In this document: piece by piece, positions 26,134 to 35,165 of the stretch | Numbering within the stretch: the stretch's first letter is position 1 | How the letters are laid out: every line of letters begins with the position of its first letter | Source of the DNA: Nitrospinaceae bacterium | GTDB lineage: Bacteria; Nitrospinota; Nitrospinia; Nitrospinales; VA-1 | Length of the DNA: 64,000 nt | Assembly: GCA_029261595.1 (NCBI GenBank) | Contig: JAJDAZ010000026.1 | Location: 1 to 64,000 of the forward strand | Direction of reading: 5' to 3' | Translations under genes and position numbers: made by a program | The notes under the pieces: model-generated | What the model saw: only the letters and a program-made list of their open reading frames with translations | Databases searched by the model: none | Told to the model about the DNA's origin: nothing

Positions 26134-28551
26134 TTAAAATCTGCCGGGAAGGAAGGCCTCCTGAATCTTTTTAAAATCGCAGTCTCCATTCATTATTTTA
26201 TAAATACCATCCTGATTCAGGGTGATCATCCCATCCTTTAAAGCCTGATTGTGGATTTCTTCCATCGATGCTTTTTCGGCGATGAGGCGGTTCAATTCAG
26301 GGGTTCTTTCCAATACTTCCTGCAGGGCGATTTTTCCTGAATATCCTGTAAAAATACATTGCTTGCATCCTACGGCTTTTTTGAGGGTCAAGTTGTCATT
26401 ATACTGGAATCCGAGATCGGCAAAATTGCTGTCACCATAAAATTTTTCCAGCATCTCGAATTCTTCCTGGGTGGGATGATAGTCTTCCTTGCAGTAGTCG
26501 CATAAACTCGGCACGAGTTTTTGCGCCATGATCAACAAAAAGGCATCCGCGAACTGGGTTGGTTCAAAATTCATATCCCGCATTTTCCGAATGGCATCCA
26601 TCGTGGACTTGGCATCCAGGGAAGAAAAAATTAGCCGGTCCTGGGCCGCTTCGATGCCAAGCTTCAGGGTTTCTGAATCCTTAATTTCGCCGATCATTAT
26701 GATGTCGGGGTTTCCCAACAAAAAGGTTTCGACGGCGAACGAAAAATTAAGGCCGATCTCGTCGTTGATTTGAATTTGCCGCAATCCATTTTGCACGATA
26801 TCCACCGGTGATTCTGCGGTCACAATTTTCTTTTCAGGAGTGTTCAGCTGGCCCAGAAAGGCGTGCAGGGAAGTGGTTTTCCCGGTGCCTTCGGGCCCTG
26901 TCACCAAAATCATGCCCTTGCCTGCATGAATCCTGGACATGATCTTATCCAGATTGGGATCGGAAAATTCCATTTGAGTCATGGGCATGAAACTTGGAAC
27001 CGGCTTTCCAATCTGGGAAATCCGAATCATGGCGTCTTCAAGGTTTCCTATGGTGGGGAAAACGACGACACTCAGTTCGTATTTATTGGAACCCAGGGAC
27101 CAGATGAATTTCCCATTCTGGGGCAATTGATTGACCGTTGCATCCAGTTTTGCCAGTTTTTTGAGGTGGTCGATGATCTCCTTCTGGGCACTGGATGGGA
27201 CTTCCTCAAAAACCCGACATGCGTTATCCTTGCGAAGACGAATCAACAGGTTCTTACCTTCCATCCCCGGTTCAATATGGATGTCCGTGACATCCTGACG
27301 GATGGCGATGGAAAGCATCTCATCGAAAAACTTGTTTCTAGAATCGGGCATTATGACCTGATCCTCTGGAGCCTTGGTCTTGATTTCCTCTTCTATTACG
27401 AGTTCCAAAGTTTTGTCCTCAGGTAAATTTTGGGTTTCTGGATTATTTTGGGGTTCTTCAATCTGATAAAAACCATCGATATATTCTTGAATTTCCATTT
27501 TTAATCCAACTCTGAATTCAATGTTTTTATTGGCGAAGGTCTGCTTAATGGTTTCAACGCTGTTTTTATCGGTTGGGTCATTGATTAAAACCATCATCCC
27601 GTCATCTTCGTTTTTTAAAGGAACCCAGTTTTGCTTTCGCAGGGTATCAACATCAATTTCGACACCCGCCAGATCCGGTTTAGCAGCAGATTTCTCGTAA
27701 CCTGTGTATGGGATGTAGTAAAAACTTTCCAAAGATTTGCCGATATCCAATGGGCGCAAATAAAGCTCCTTGACCAGAAGGTTTTCAATCTCGGAACCGG
27801 TTTCTTGACTTTTTTGGGTCATCTGGACCAGCTCATCGTTTGTGAGAAACCCTTTTTCGATTAAATAACTGAATTTCGTTGGTTTAGAATCTGCCGGTTC
27901 TTCCAAACAATCTGCAGATGAAATTTCTTCAGGGACTTTTTCCGGCGCTTCTTCCTGGCTCCCGTTCTGGGGCGCGGTATTATTCTTGCTGCGATTTCTC
28001 TCTTCCAATTTATATAAAGCCAGACCCATCACTAAGGCAATCGCTTTGGCGCGGATAAAATCACTTTCGAGAAAAGGCGACCCATCATTCTTATTCACGA
28101 CTTCCATCACTCCCACCAGTTTGTTTTTGTGGGGCAACGGAATGAGCATCGCCGATCGGGTCTTGAATCCCAGTTTGTCCTCCCAGGTAGCATCGTACTC
28201 AAGATTTTTATGATGGCTTTTGAGTTCTTCGCTGGAATGGACATCGCTGATGTTCAGCGGTTTTCCCGTCGCGGCCACATAGCCTGCCAGATTGTCCATC
28301 GATATCTTTAGGCGGATTTCTTCGGAAGATTGGGAGCGGAAGGACTGGGAGTAAAGTTCTTTTTTGGAACTGTCGTAGCTGAAGAGAGTGGCGGATTCAC
28401 ATCCGAAAATACTTTTTAGGCTGTCCGTTAGTGAATCTAACGAAGCGTTTTTGAGGTCGATATTTTTTATTTGGGATACAAATGATCCAAGGTTTCCACC
28501 TCCGTTTGACGGCTCAATTTTTACGGCAGGAGTGTATTGGCTGTTTCCCAT
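26134..28551 (-). CDS. GAF + MshEN + PilB/GspE-type ATPase, degenerate paralog
   Basis: The protein is 805 residues. Domains: one GAF (about 33-190, with MDNLAGYVAATGKPLNISD), a charged linker, an MshEN/T2SSE-N-like domain (about 225-365, with PLDIGKSLESFYYIPYTGYE), and a secretion-ATPase core (about 400-800). Walker A is GPEGTGKTT (552-560) and Walker B is IIMIGEIKDSET. Two CxxC pairs (CDYC and CKQC) mark the usual zinc site. The Asp box reads TAESPVDI rather than AEDPVE, and the His box reads EAAQDRLIFSSLDAKST, lacking the TGH and LHTN histidines present in both neighbours. It may bind ATP but hydrolyse poorly, perhaps acting as a regulatory subunit. It is third in the tandem set. Confidence 0.85.
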   Translation of the reverse strand: MGNSQYTPAVKIEPSNGGGNLGSFVSQIKNIDLKNASLDSLTDSLKSIFGCESATLFSYDSSKKELYSQSFRSQSSEEIRLKISMDNLAGYVAATGKPLNISDVHSSEELKSHHKNLEYDATWEDKLGFKTRSAMLIPLPHKNKLVGVMEVVNKNDGSPFLESDFIRAKAIALVMGLALYKLEERNRSKNNTAPQNGSQEEAPEKVPEEISSADCLEEPADSKPTKFSYLIEKGFLTNDELVQMTQKSQETGSEIENLLVKELYLRPLDIGKSLESFYYIPYTGYEKSAAKPDLAGVEIDVDTLRKQNWVPLKNEDDGMMVLINDPTDKNSVETIKQTFANKNIEFRVGLKMEIQEYIDGFYQIEEPQNNPETQNLPEDKTLELVIEEEIKTKAPEDQVIMPDSRNKFFDEMLSIAIRQDVTDIHIEPGMEGKNLLIRLRKDNACRVFEEVPSSAQKEIIDHLKKLAKLDATVNQLPQNGKFIWSLGSNKYELSVVVFPTIGNLEDAMIRISQIGKPVPSFMPMTQMEFSDPNLDKIMSRIHAGKGMILVTGPEGTGKTTSLHAFLGQLNTPEKKIVTAESPVDIVQNGLRQIQINDEIGLNFSFAVETFLLGNPDIIMIGEIKDSETLKLGIEAAQDRLIFSSLDAKSTMDAIRKMRDMNFEPTQFADAFLLIMAQKLVPSLCDYCKEDYHPTQEEFEMLEKFYGDSNFADLGFQYNDNLTLKKAVGCKQCIFTGYSGKIALQEVLERTPELNRLIAEKASMEEIHNQALKDGMITLNQDGIYKIMNGDCDFKKIQEAFLPGRF

Positions 28552-28757
28552 AACGGTGGCGTAATATCGGCAGTCCTAACAAATCCCGGTGATGAAATGG
28601 ACACCGGAATATCTCGAAAAAATGGACGATTGAATTTGAATAATTTGTAGTTACCTTTGTAATTAATACCACAAAAAATTTATTTTGGGGAAAATAATTC
28701 CGGCAGGAGAGGGGGTGGGGAATTTTGGTTTTACGGTAACCCTATATTTTTAAATGG

Positions 28758-31727
28758 TTAAATAATACAAACGGCTAGAACCTGCTTTAGATCACAGTCG
28801 CCCCTGAAAACTTTTTGGATGCCATCCTGTTTGAGAGTACTCATTCCGTCCTGAATGGCGACCGTTCTCAGTTCTTCCGCCGAGGCCTTTTTGACAACCA
28901 GTCGCTTGACCGCTTGAGTCCCCTCGAGGAGTTCATGGATGGCGGTTCGCCCCGCATAACCGGTTTCATCGCATTCCTTGCAGCCCACGGGTTTATTCAA
29001 GGTCAGTTCATCATTGTAATCGATCCCGAGTCTGTCGAAATATTCTTCACCATATTCGCGCACAAGCATATCGAATTCCTCTTGTGAGGGATGGTATTGT
29101 TCGCAACAATTTTTACAAAGTGTTTTGACCAAACGCTGGGCCGCAATCAATAATAAAGAATCGGCAAAGTTCAAAGGGTTCATTCCCATGTCCAGCAACC
29201 GGGTGATCGTTTCAGGCGCCGAATTGGTGTGCAGAGTGCTGAATACCAGATGTCCGGTCAATGAAGCTTCCAGGCCAATGGAGGCCGTTTCCGTGTCGCG
29301 CATTTCTCCTACCATAATGACATCCGGGTCCCCCCGGAGAAAAGAGCGCATGGCACGGGCAAAATTCAAACCTTTTTTCTCCAGCGTTTGTACCTGACGG
29401 ATGCCTTTTTGGGTGATTTCCACAGGGTCTTCTACAGTCCATATTTTTTTCCGGGGAGTGTTGATCGACCCCAGGCAGGAATGAAGAGTGGTTGTTTTTC
29501 CCGACCCGGTGGGACCCACGACCAATATCAATCCATAGGGCTTAGAAACATTTTTTTTGATCATTTCGAGGTTGTGTTCGCTAAAATTCATTTTATTCAG
29601 CGGAAGCAATTCATTTTTAGCGAGTATTCTCAAAACCACATCTTCATTTTCTCCGACCGTGGGACAGGTGGCCACGCGGAATTCAATGAATTCCCCTCCA
29701 TAACTTATTTTAAACTTTCCATCCTGGGGGATTCGCCGCTCGGCGATGTCTAACTGGGCCATAATTTTTATTCGCGAAATTATGGCATTTTTGTAGAGGA
29801 AAGGAATTTCTTCGTAAGTTAAGCATTCGCCGTCTTTTCTGAAGCGGATCAAAACATTATCTTTTCCGACACCCGGCTCAATATGAATATCGGAAATTCC
29901 ACGATCATATGCGTCAACTAATATTTTATTGACAAGACGGATGATTGTATTGTCGCCTTCCTTGATTTCACCAGATTCAGGGTAATTTTCATCGGTGCTC
30001 GTGATCAATTGAGCTTCATCATTTTCTTCTTGAAGAGTGCTGAGCAAGGAGGATATTTCGTCATGCTTTGTTGTTCGGAGAAAATTTCCATCCTGTTCCA
30101 ATATCGAACTGAGGAAGTCAAATACATCAACCTTAAGGCCAACTTTAAATTCGATTACCTTTTTAGGGAAAATATTTTTTATGCTTTGAATCTTGTCGAG
30201 GTTGGTTGGGTCGTTGATTAAAATGACAATTTTAGAATTATCAGAATAAATAGGGATCCAAAGGTTCTTTTCCAGGAAATTCTTATTCAATCCCCCTAAT
30301 ATTTTTTTTGGAAGGATGATTGATTTGTCGTAGCAGTAATAGGGTAGATTGTAAAAATTTTCTAAAGATAATCCCAATTGATTCCGTTTTATTTTTCCTT
30401 TCTCCATCAAAACGGATTCCAAATCCACATTATTTTTTTGGGCATCGGCTATGGAGGAGGCCAGGAATTCTGCCGTTATTATATTATTGTCTATTAAATA
30501 ACCGAATTTGGTGGAATTTTTTTTCGAGGTCTTTTCTTGTTTCGAAATTGCATATGCTAAATTTTCTGCCACGAGGTCAGCGTACTTTTCATCCTTTTTT
30601 GTGAAAAGGCATTTATTTGTTTTGTTAAAAATTTTCAGAACTCCCTGCAAAGTATCCTCATGGATTAATGGGAGAGCCAAAAGTTCTGCAACCTTTTCTC
30701 CGGACCGCTTGTCTTTCGATTCGTCAAATTTCAGGTCGCTGTGGTAGCTTTCTAATTCCTCGGGGTTTTCAACATTTAATATATTTATGAGTTTTTTAGT
30801 TATCGCGACATGGCCTGCAATATTGTTGTGGGCCAGAGGCAGACGAATTTCTCTGGACTTTTCTCTGGATTGGAATATAGAGTAGATTTCACTTTTTATT
30901 GAATCCAACCCAAAGACCGTCATACGTTCAGCTTCAAAAATTTGAAGGATTGAATCCTTGAGTTCGTCAAGATCCCTTTTCAGGTTTATACTGCTATTAA
31001 TGGTTTGAGATATTTTCTTAATTTTTTCATCTTTATCATTATCTCGCCTGTTTGCATTTCGCCTATCCGCATTTCGTCTATTCGCAACTTGTTCCTCCGC
31101 ATTTTGACTAGTAGTTTGTCGTTGGTCCTTAAATCTGGAAGGTAATTTTGATGTTGGGTGGTTCTTCTGGAGACTGTCCTCATTAAAATTCATCAAAACA
31201 ATGCCTAATTCTGGAGCGATATCCTGCGCCAATTTAAAATCCTGCCCAGAAAAAACGTCATCGCCTTTTTTGTTGATAACCTCCAGAATTCCGATCAGAT
31301 TTTCTTTGAAATGAATCGGAACAATAATCATCGAGTTTGAGGAGAAATTTAAAATATCATCCCATTTTAAGCCGTGAGCCAGTTGGGGATGATATTGAGT
31401 CAACTCTTCTTTATCGTTGACATTTGAGATATTTAAGGGTTTTCCAGTGCCCGCTACATATCCGGCCAGGCTGTTGGTAGATATATCCACTCTGATTTCT
31501 GGTGTTGGATCAGATATATAGTTTATGGAGTAGAGCTGATGATTGGATGGGTCAACGGCAAATAGAGTGACGGCCTCGCAGTTAAAATGAAACTTTAAAT
31601 CCGCAATCAATTCTGGAAGGATTTCCCTTATACTCTCGGCAAACCTAACCTTCTCATGGATTGCACTGACTATTTCCGCATTTTGATTCAGAAAGGAAAC
31701 TTTCTTTAAATTGTTTTCCATGGTCAT
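28758..31727 (-). CDS. Two-GAF + MshEN + PilB/GspE-type ATPase
   Basis: The protein is 989 residues. Domains: GAF1 (about 26-182), a linker rich in Arg-Asn (NRRNADRRNANRRDND, about 206-222), GAF2 (about 232-397), an MshEN-like domain (about 408-540), and the hexameric secretion ATPase (about 590-985). Walker A is GPTGSGKTT, and the Asp box is TVEDPVEITQKGIRQVQ. Walker B is DPDVIMVGEMRDTET, and the His box is LTGHLVFSTLHTNSAPE. Two CxxC pairs bind zinc. All catalytic elements are intact. Known relatives power type IV pili, type II secretion or MshE pili, with c-di-GMP binding by MshEN in some. N-terminal GAF pairs are unusual. No pilus membrane or pilin gene is adjacent. It starts 49 bp after the upstream paralog. 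Confidence 0.88.
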   Translation of the reverse strand: MTMENNLKKVSFLNQNAEIVSAIHEKVRFAESIREILPELIADLKFHFNCEAVTLFAVDPSNHQLYSINYISDPTPEIRVDISTNSLAGYVAGTGKPLNISNVNDKEELTQYHPQLAHGLKWDDILNFSSNSMIIVPIHFKENLIGILEVINKKGDDVFSGQDFKLAQDIAPELGIVLMNFNEDSLQKNHPTSKLPSRFKDQRQTTSQNAEEQVANRRNADRRNANRRDNDKDEKIKKISQTINSSINLKRDLDELKDSILQIFEAERMTVFGLDSIKSEIYSIFQSREKSREIRLPLAHNNIAGHVAITKKLINILNVENPEELESYHSDLKFDESKDKRSGEKVAELLALPLIHEDTLQGVLKIFNKTNKCLFTKKDEKYADLVAENLAYAISKQEKTSKKNSTKFGYLIDNNIITAEFLASSIADAQKNNVDLESVLMEKGKIKRNQLGLSLENFYNLPYYCYDKSIILPKKILGGLNKNFLEKNLWIPIYSDNSKIVILINDPTNLDKIQSIKNIFPKKVIEFKVGLKVDVFDFLSSILEQDGNFLRTTKHDEISSLLSTLQEENDEAQLITSTDENYPESGEIKEGDNTIIRLVNKILVDAYDRGISDIHIEPGVGKDNVLIRFRKDGECLTYEEIPFLYKNAIISRIKIMAQLDIAERRIPQDGKFKISYGGEFIEFRVATCPTVGENEDVVLRILAKNELLPLNKMNFSEHNLEMIKKNVSKPYGLILVVGPTGSGKTTTLHSCLGSINTPRKKIWTVEDPVEITQKGIRQVQTLEKKGLNFARAMRSFLRGDPDVIMVGEMRDTETASIGLEASLTGHLVFSTLHTNSAPETITRLLDMGMNPLNFADSLLLIAAQRLVKTLCKNCCEQYHPSQEEFDMLVREYGEEYFDRLGIDYNDELTLNKPVGCKECDETGYAGRTAIHELLEGTQAVKRLVVKKASAEELRTVAIQDGMSTLKQDGIQKVFRGDCDLKQVLAVCII

Positions 31728-31776
31728 TTCTCTAGTTGAAAAAAACTATTGCTAAAATTTACTGTGATAGGCGGAC

Positions 31777-34700
31777 TCACACCGAGGATACTGTCAGCAC
31801 CTGCTTGAGGTCGCATTGACCCTGGAAAATCTTTTCAATTCCATCCTGCCTCAGAGTTCTCATTCCTTCTTCCTTGGCAATTTCCCTCAACTCGTCGACC
31901 AGGGCCTTTTGCATGATTTTTCGCTTCATATTGGGTGTTCCCACAAGAACCTCATGTATCGCCATTCTTCCGGCATAGCCTGTGTCCATACAGGTTGAAC
32001 ATCCAACCGGTTTTTTTAATTTTAAATCCTTTGTGTATTTTATCCCCAGTTCAGCAAATTCCTTTTCACCATATTCCCGAACCAATATTTCAAATTCCTC
32101 TTTGTCGGGATGATAATCTTCCTTGCATTTCTTGCACAATGTTTTGACCAGCCTTTGGGCCGCGATCAATAAAATGGCGTCCGCGAAATTGAGCGGGTTC
32201 ATTCCCATATCCAGCAGACGGGTGATCGTTTCAGGGGCCGAGTTGGTGTGCAGGGTGCTGAAGACTAGATGCCCGGTCAACGAAGCTTCCAGGCCAATGG
32301 ACGCGGTTTCGGAGTCACGCATTTCCCCGACCATGATGACGTCGGGATCGCCGCGCAGAAAAGAACGCATGGCCCTGGCAAAATTCAAGCCAATTTTGTC
32401 CAACATCTGTACCTGCCGCAACCCATCCTGAGTGATTTCCACCGGATCTTCCGCAGTCCAGATTTTCCTTTCATCATCATTAATATGTCCCAAACAGGAA
32501 TGAAGGGTGGTGGTTTTGCCCGAACCCGTCGGACCGACCACTAGAACCAGGCCATAGGGCTTGGTTATATTTTGGTAAAGGGAATCGAGGTTCTTTTTGC
32601 TGAAATTCATTTGATCGAGCGGTATGGGCTTGCTCGAAGCAAGTATTCTTAGAACAGCGTCTTCATTTCCGCCAACGGTTGGACAGGTTGCGACACGGAA
32701 TTCAATTTCTTTTCTTCCATAACGCATTTTTATTTTTCCATCCTGGGGCATTCGTTTTTCTGCAATATCCAAACGGGACATAATTTTTATCCTGGAAATT
32801 ATGGCCTGTTTGTACATGTACGGTATTCTTTGATACACGCGGCAGGTGCCGTCTTTTCTGAAACGGACCCTGACATCACTTTTTCTCCCTCCCGGTTCGA
32901 TGTGAACATCCGACACGCCCTGGTCGTAAGCATCGATCAGAATTTTATTGACCAGCCGAACAATGGTACTATCTGTTTCGCTAATAGCATCCACCGATTC
33001 ATCCGTTGACGCCGACCCGAAATCCACCGAATCCGCCCGTTCATCGGTGAGGGCGTCTAATAAAGAGGATAATTCTTCCGTCCGGGGCGCTTCGTCTTCA
33101 AAATCTTCTTTAATGGAATGGTCGAGACCGGTATTTAAAAATTCCTCAATATCCGCCTTTAAGCCGATATTGAAATCGATGTGTTTTTTCGGAAAGATCA
33201 TTTTGATGCTGGTGATCTTGTCCTGATTCAAGGGGTCGTCAATGAGGATCGTGAGCTTGGTGGATGAAAATTGAATGGGAACCCAATGGTTTTTCGCGAG
33301 ATAGTTTTTATTCAATCCGGTAAAAATCTGCTGGGGGAGGACGATCGAATTACTATAGCCCGTGTAGGGAATTTCATAATAATTTTCAAGGGATTTCCCT
33401 ATGTCTTTGCGTTTTAATTTTAATTCATCAAGGAGGATAACCTCGATATCAATCTTTTCCTTTCTGGCTTTAGATATGGCGCTGTTCAGTTCGTCCTGGG
33501 AAATGATCCCGTTTTCCACAAGGTAGGCAAATTTATTCAGCCTTTTTCGGGACCCGATTTTATGATTGTAAAACGCCAGAGCCAGGTGGTCGGCAAGGAT
33601 CAGGGCATTTTTCTGATCGAAAGAGGTAAAATTCTCTCCCCTTTTTTTATTGCTGAGTTGCAGGATCCCCATGGCCTTGTTGTTGTGAATCAGGGGATAG
33701 ACCAGCATGGATTTGGTCGAGTTGCCGGATTTTTTATCCCAGGAAGCATCGAAGGTGAGCTCAGGATGATAATTTTTCAGTTCGTCCTGATTGGAAACAT
33801 TTTCAATGGTGACGGGTTTTCTTTCCCGCGCCACGTAACCCGCGATGCTTTTATTTGAAATAGGAACACGAATTTCACTGAAGGAAGTTCCAGATTTCAA
33901 TTTTGAATAAATTTCCTGCTTTGCAGTATCAATGGCATAGATGGTGACCATTTCCGCCTCAAAAATATTCAACAATGAGCACTTGAGGTTAAGATCCAGA
34001 AGGATGCTGTCCAAATTTTTGGCGGCATGAATCGCATGGCCGGTGGCCTGGACTTTTTCGTCAATTTCCTCGATTCCCAGCCTGACCAGGGCGTTTCCCA
34101 ACGGGGTCAGTAATTCCTTCGCCTGACGTTCATCCCCTTCGGAAAACTTTTCGGCTCCGTTTTTGTTGATCACCTCCAGCACGCCTACCAGTTTTTTCTC
34201 ATAGGGTAAAGGCACCACCATTACCGATTTGCTTCTGGTTTGGGTCAATTTGTCCCAGGTATCGTTATGAACCATAAGGGGTTTGAATTGTTTTAATTCG
34301 TTTTTCGAATAGGCGTCAGCAATATTGATCGTTTTCCCCGTTATGGCGCAATAACCAGCCAGGCTTTTTTGAGAAATATCCAGGCGAAATTCTTCATTTT
34401 CTGACTTGGGATAAGCGTGGGCGTAAAGTTCCTTGTTGCCATGATCGATGGAATAGAGGACCACCGTTTCGCTGTTAAAAATGGTTTTAAGATCTTCGGT
34501 CAGGGTTGGAAAGATTTCTTTGATGCTGGGTGCGGACAGGATTTTATTCATCAGGGGTTTGATCTTGTCCTCAGCTCTTCTGCCAACCCGTCTTTCCTGT
34601 TGTCTGGCAGGTGGAGCACTCTGGGTATTATCGTTTTTGGAAGTGGTGGGGCCTTTATTGTTGCCTGGACCGGTATTCGATGAATTATCGCCGTCCTCCT

Positions 34701-34890
34701 TTTTTTTTGGCTCTAAAATAAAGGCTACTTCTTCATTGAGGGATGAAAAATCGACCTCCGTCGAGGAAAGATTTTCCAAATCAGATAAATTGTTATGAGT
34801 TTCCGTGGGAAAGGGATCGTTGTTCAGATCAGGATTGTATCCTGGGTCCCTTGGCTTGCCGGAACGCATTAATTTAGAGAAAAATGCCAT
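31777..34890 (-). CDS. Two-GAF + MshEN + PilB/GspE-type ATPase, longest paralog
   Basis: The protein is 1037 residues. A low-complexity N-terminus (1-110, with GPGNNKGPTTSKNDNTQS) precedes GAF1 (about 115-270), GAF2 (about 285-445), MshEN (about 457-590) and the ATPase (about 640-1030). Walker A is GPTGSGKTT (about 785-793); TAEDPVEITQDGLRQVQ, DPDVIMVGEMRDSET and LTGHLVFSTLHTNSAPE are intact, and CKKC/CSTC form the zinc site. Each GAF contains a motif like KSLAGYCAITGKTINIADAY. The ATPase half is very close to the 989-residue paralog; the DNA around the His box is nearly the same in both, so the duplication is recent or maintained by gene conversion. It is first in the gene order and likely heads an operon of three. 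Confidence 0.88.
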   Translation of the reverse strand: MAFFSKLMRSGKPRDPGYNPDLNNDPFPTETHNNLSDLENLSSTEVDFSSLNEEVAFILEPKKKEDGDNSSNTGPGNNKGPTTSKNDNTQSAPPARQQERRVGRRAEDKIKPLMNKILSAPSIKEIFPTLTEDLKTIFNSETVVLYSIDHGNKELYAHAYPKSENEEFRLDISQKSLAGYCAITGKTINIADAYSKNELKQFKPLMVHNDTWDKLTQTRSKSVMVVPLPYEKKLVGVLEVINKNGAEKFSEGDERQAKELLTPLGNALVRLGIEEIDEKVQATGHAIHAAKNLDSILLDLNLKCSLLNIFEAEMVTIYAIDTAKQEIYSKLKSGTSFSEIRVPISNKSIAGYVARERKPVTIENVSNQDELKNYHPELTFDASWDKKSGNSTKSMLVYPLIHNNKAMGILQLSNKKRGENFTSFDQKNALILADHLALAFYNHKIGSRKRLNKFAYLVENGIISQDELNSAISKARKEKIDIEVILLDELKLKRKDIGKSLENYYEIPYTGYSNSIVLPQQIFTGLNKNYLAKNHWVPIQFSSTKLTILIDDPLNQDKITSIKMIFPKKHIDFNIGLKADIEEFLNTGLDHSIKEDFEDEAPRTEELSSLLDALTDERADSVDFGSASTDESVDAISETDSTIVRLVNKILIDAYDQGVSDVHIEPGGRKSDVRVRFRKDGTCRVYQRIPYMYKQAIISRIKIMSRLDIAEKRMPQDGKIKMRYGRKEIEFRVATCPTVGGNEDAVLRILASSKPIPLDQMNFSKKNLDSLYQNITKPYGLVLVVGPTGSGKTTTLHSCLGHINDDERKIWTAEDPVEITQDGLRQVQMLDKIGLNFARAMRSFLRGDPDVIMVGEMRDSETASIGLEASLTGHLVFSTLHTNSAPETITRLLDMGMNPLNFADAILLIAAQRLVKTLCKKCKEDYHPDKEEFEILVREYGEKEFAELGIKYTKDLKLKKPVGCSTCMDTGYAGRMAIHEVLVGTPNMKRKIMQKALVDELREIAKEEGMRTLRQDGIEKIFQGQCDLKQVLTVSSV

Positions 34891-35165
34891 TTAGCAATAA
34901 ATGAAAAGTTATAAGATTGAGTTGGGATCGAAACAATAGTCTACAAGCATATTGATATATATTCAAGGTAATTAACCGTTGATAATAGCAAAAATATATT
35001 GATTTAATTGGGTTTAGGGTGTTTTTTTATAATAACAAAGAAATTCTTTGTAAACTTATAAAGCGTAGGTTTTACGCAAAAATAAGCGAGTGAGTCGGCG
35101 GAAAAGAGGGGAATTTCAAGCGATTTGAGGCATCGCTCTGAGGCGGTGATTGGAGCGAAAGAGCA

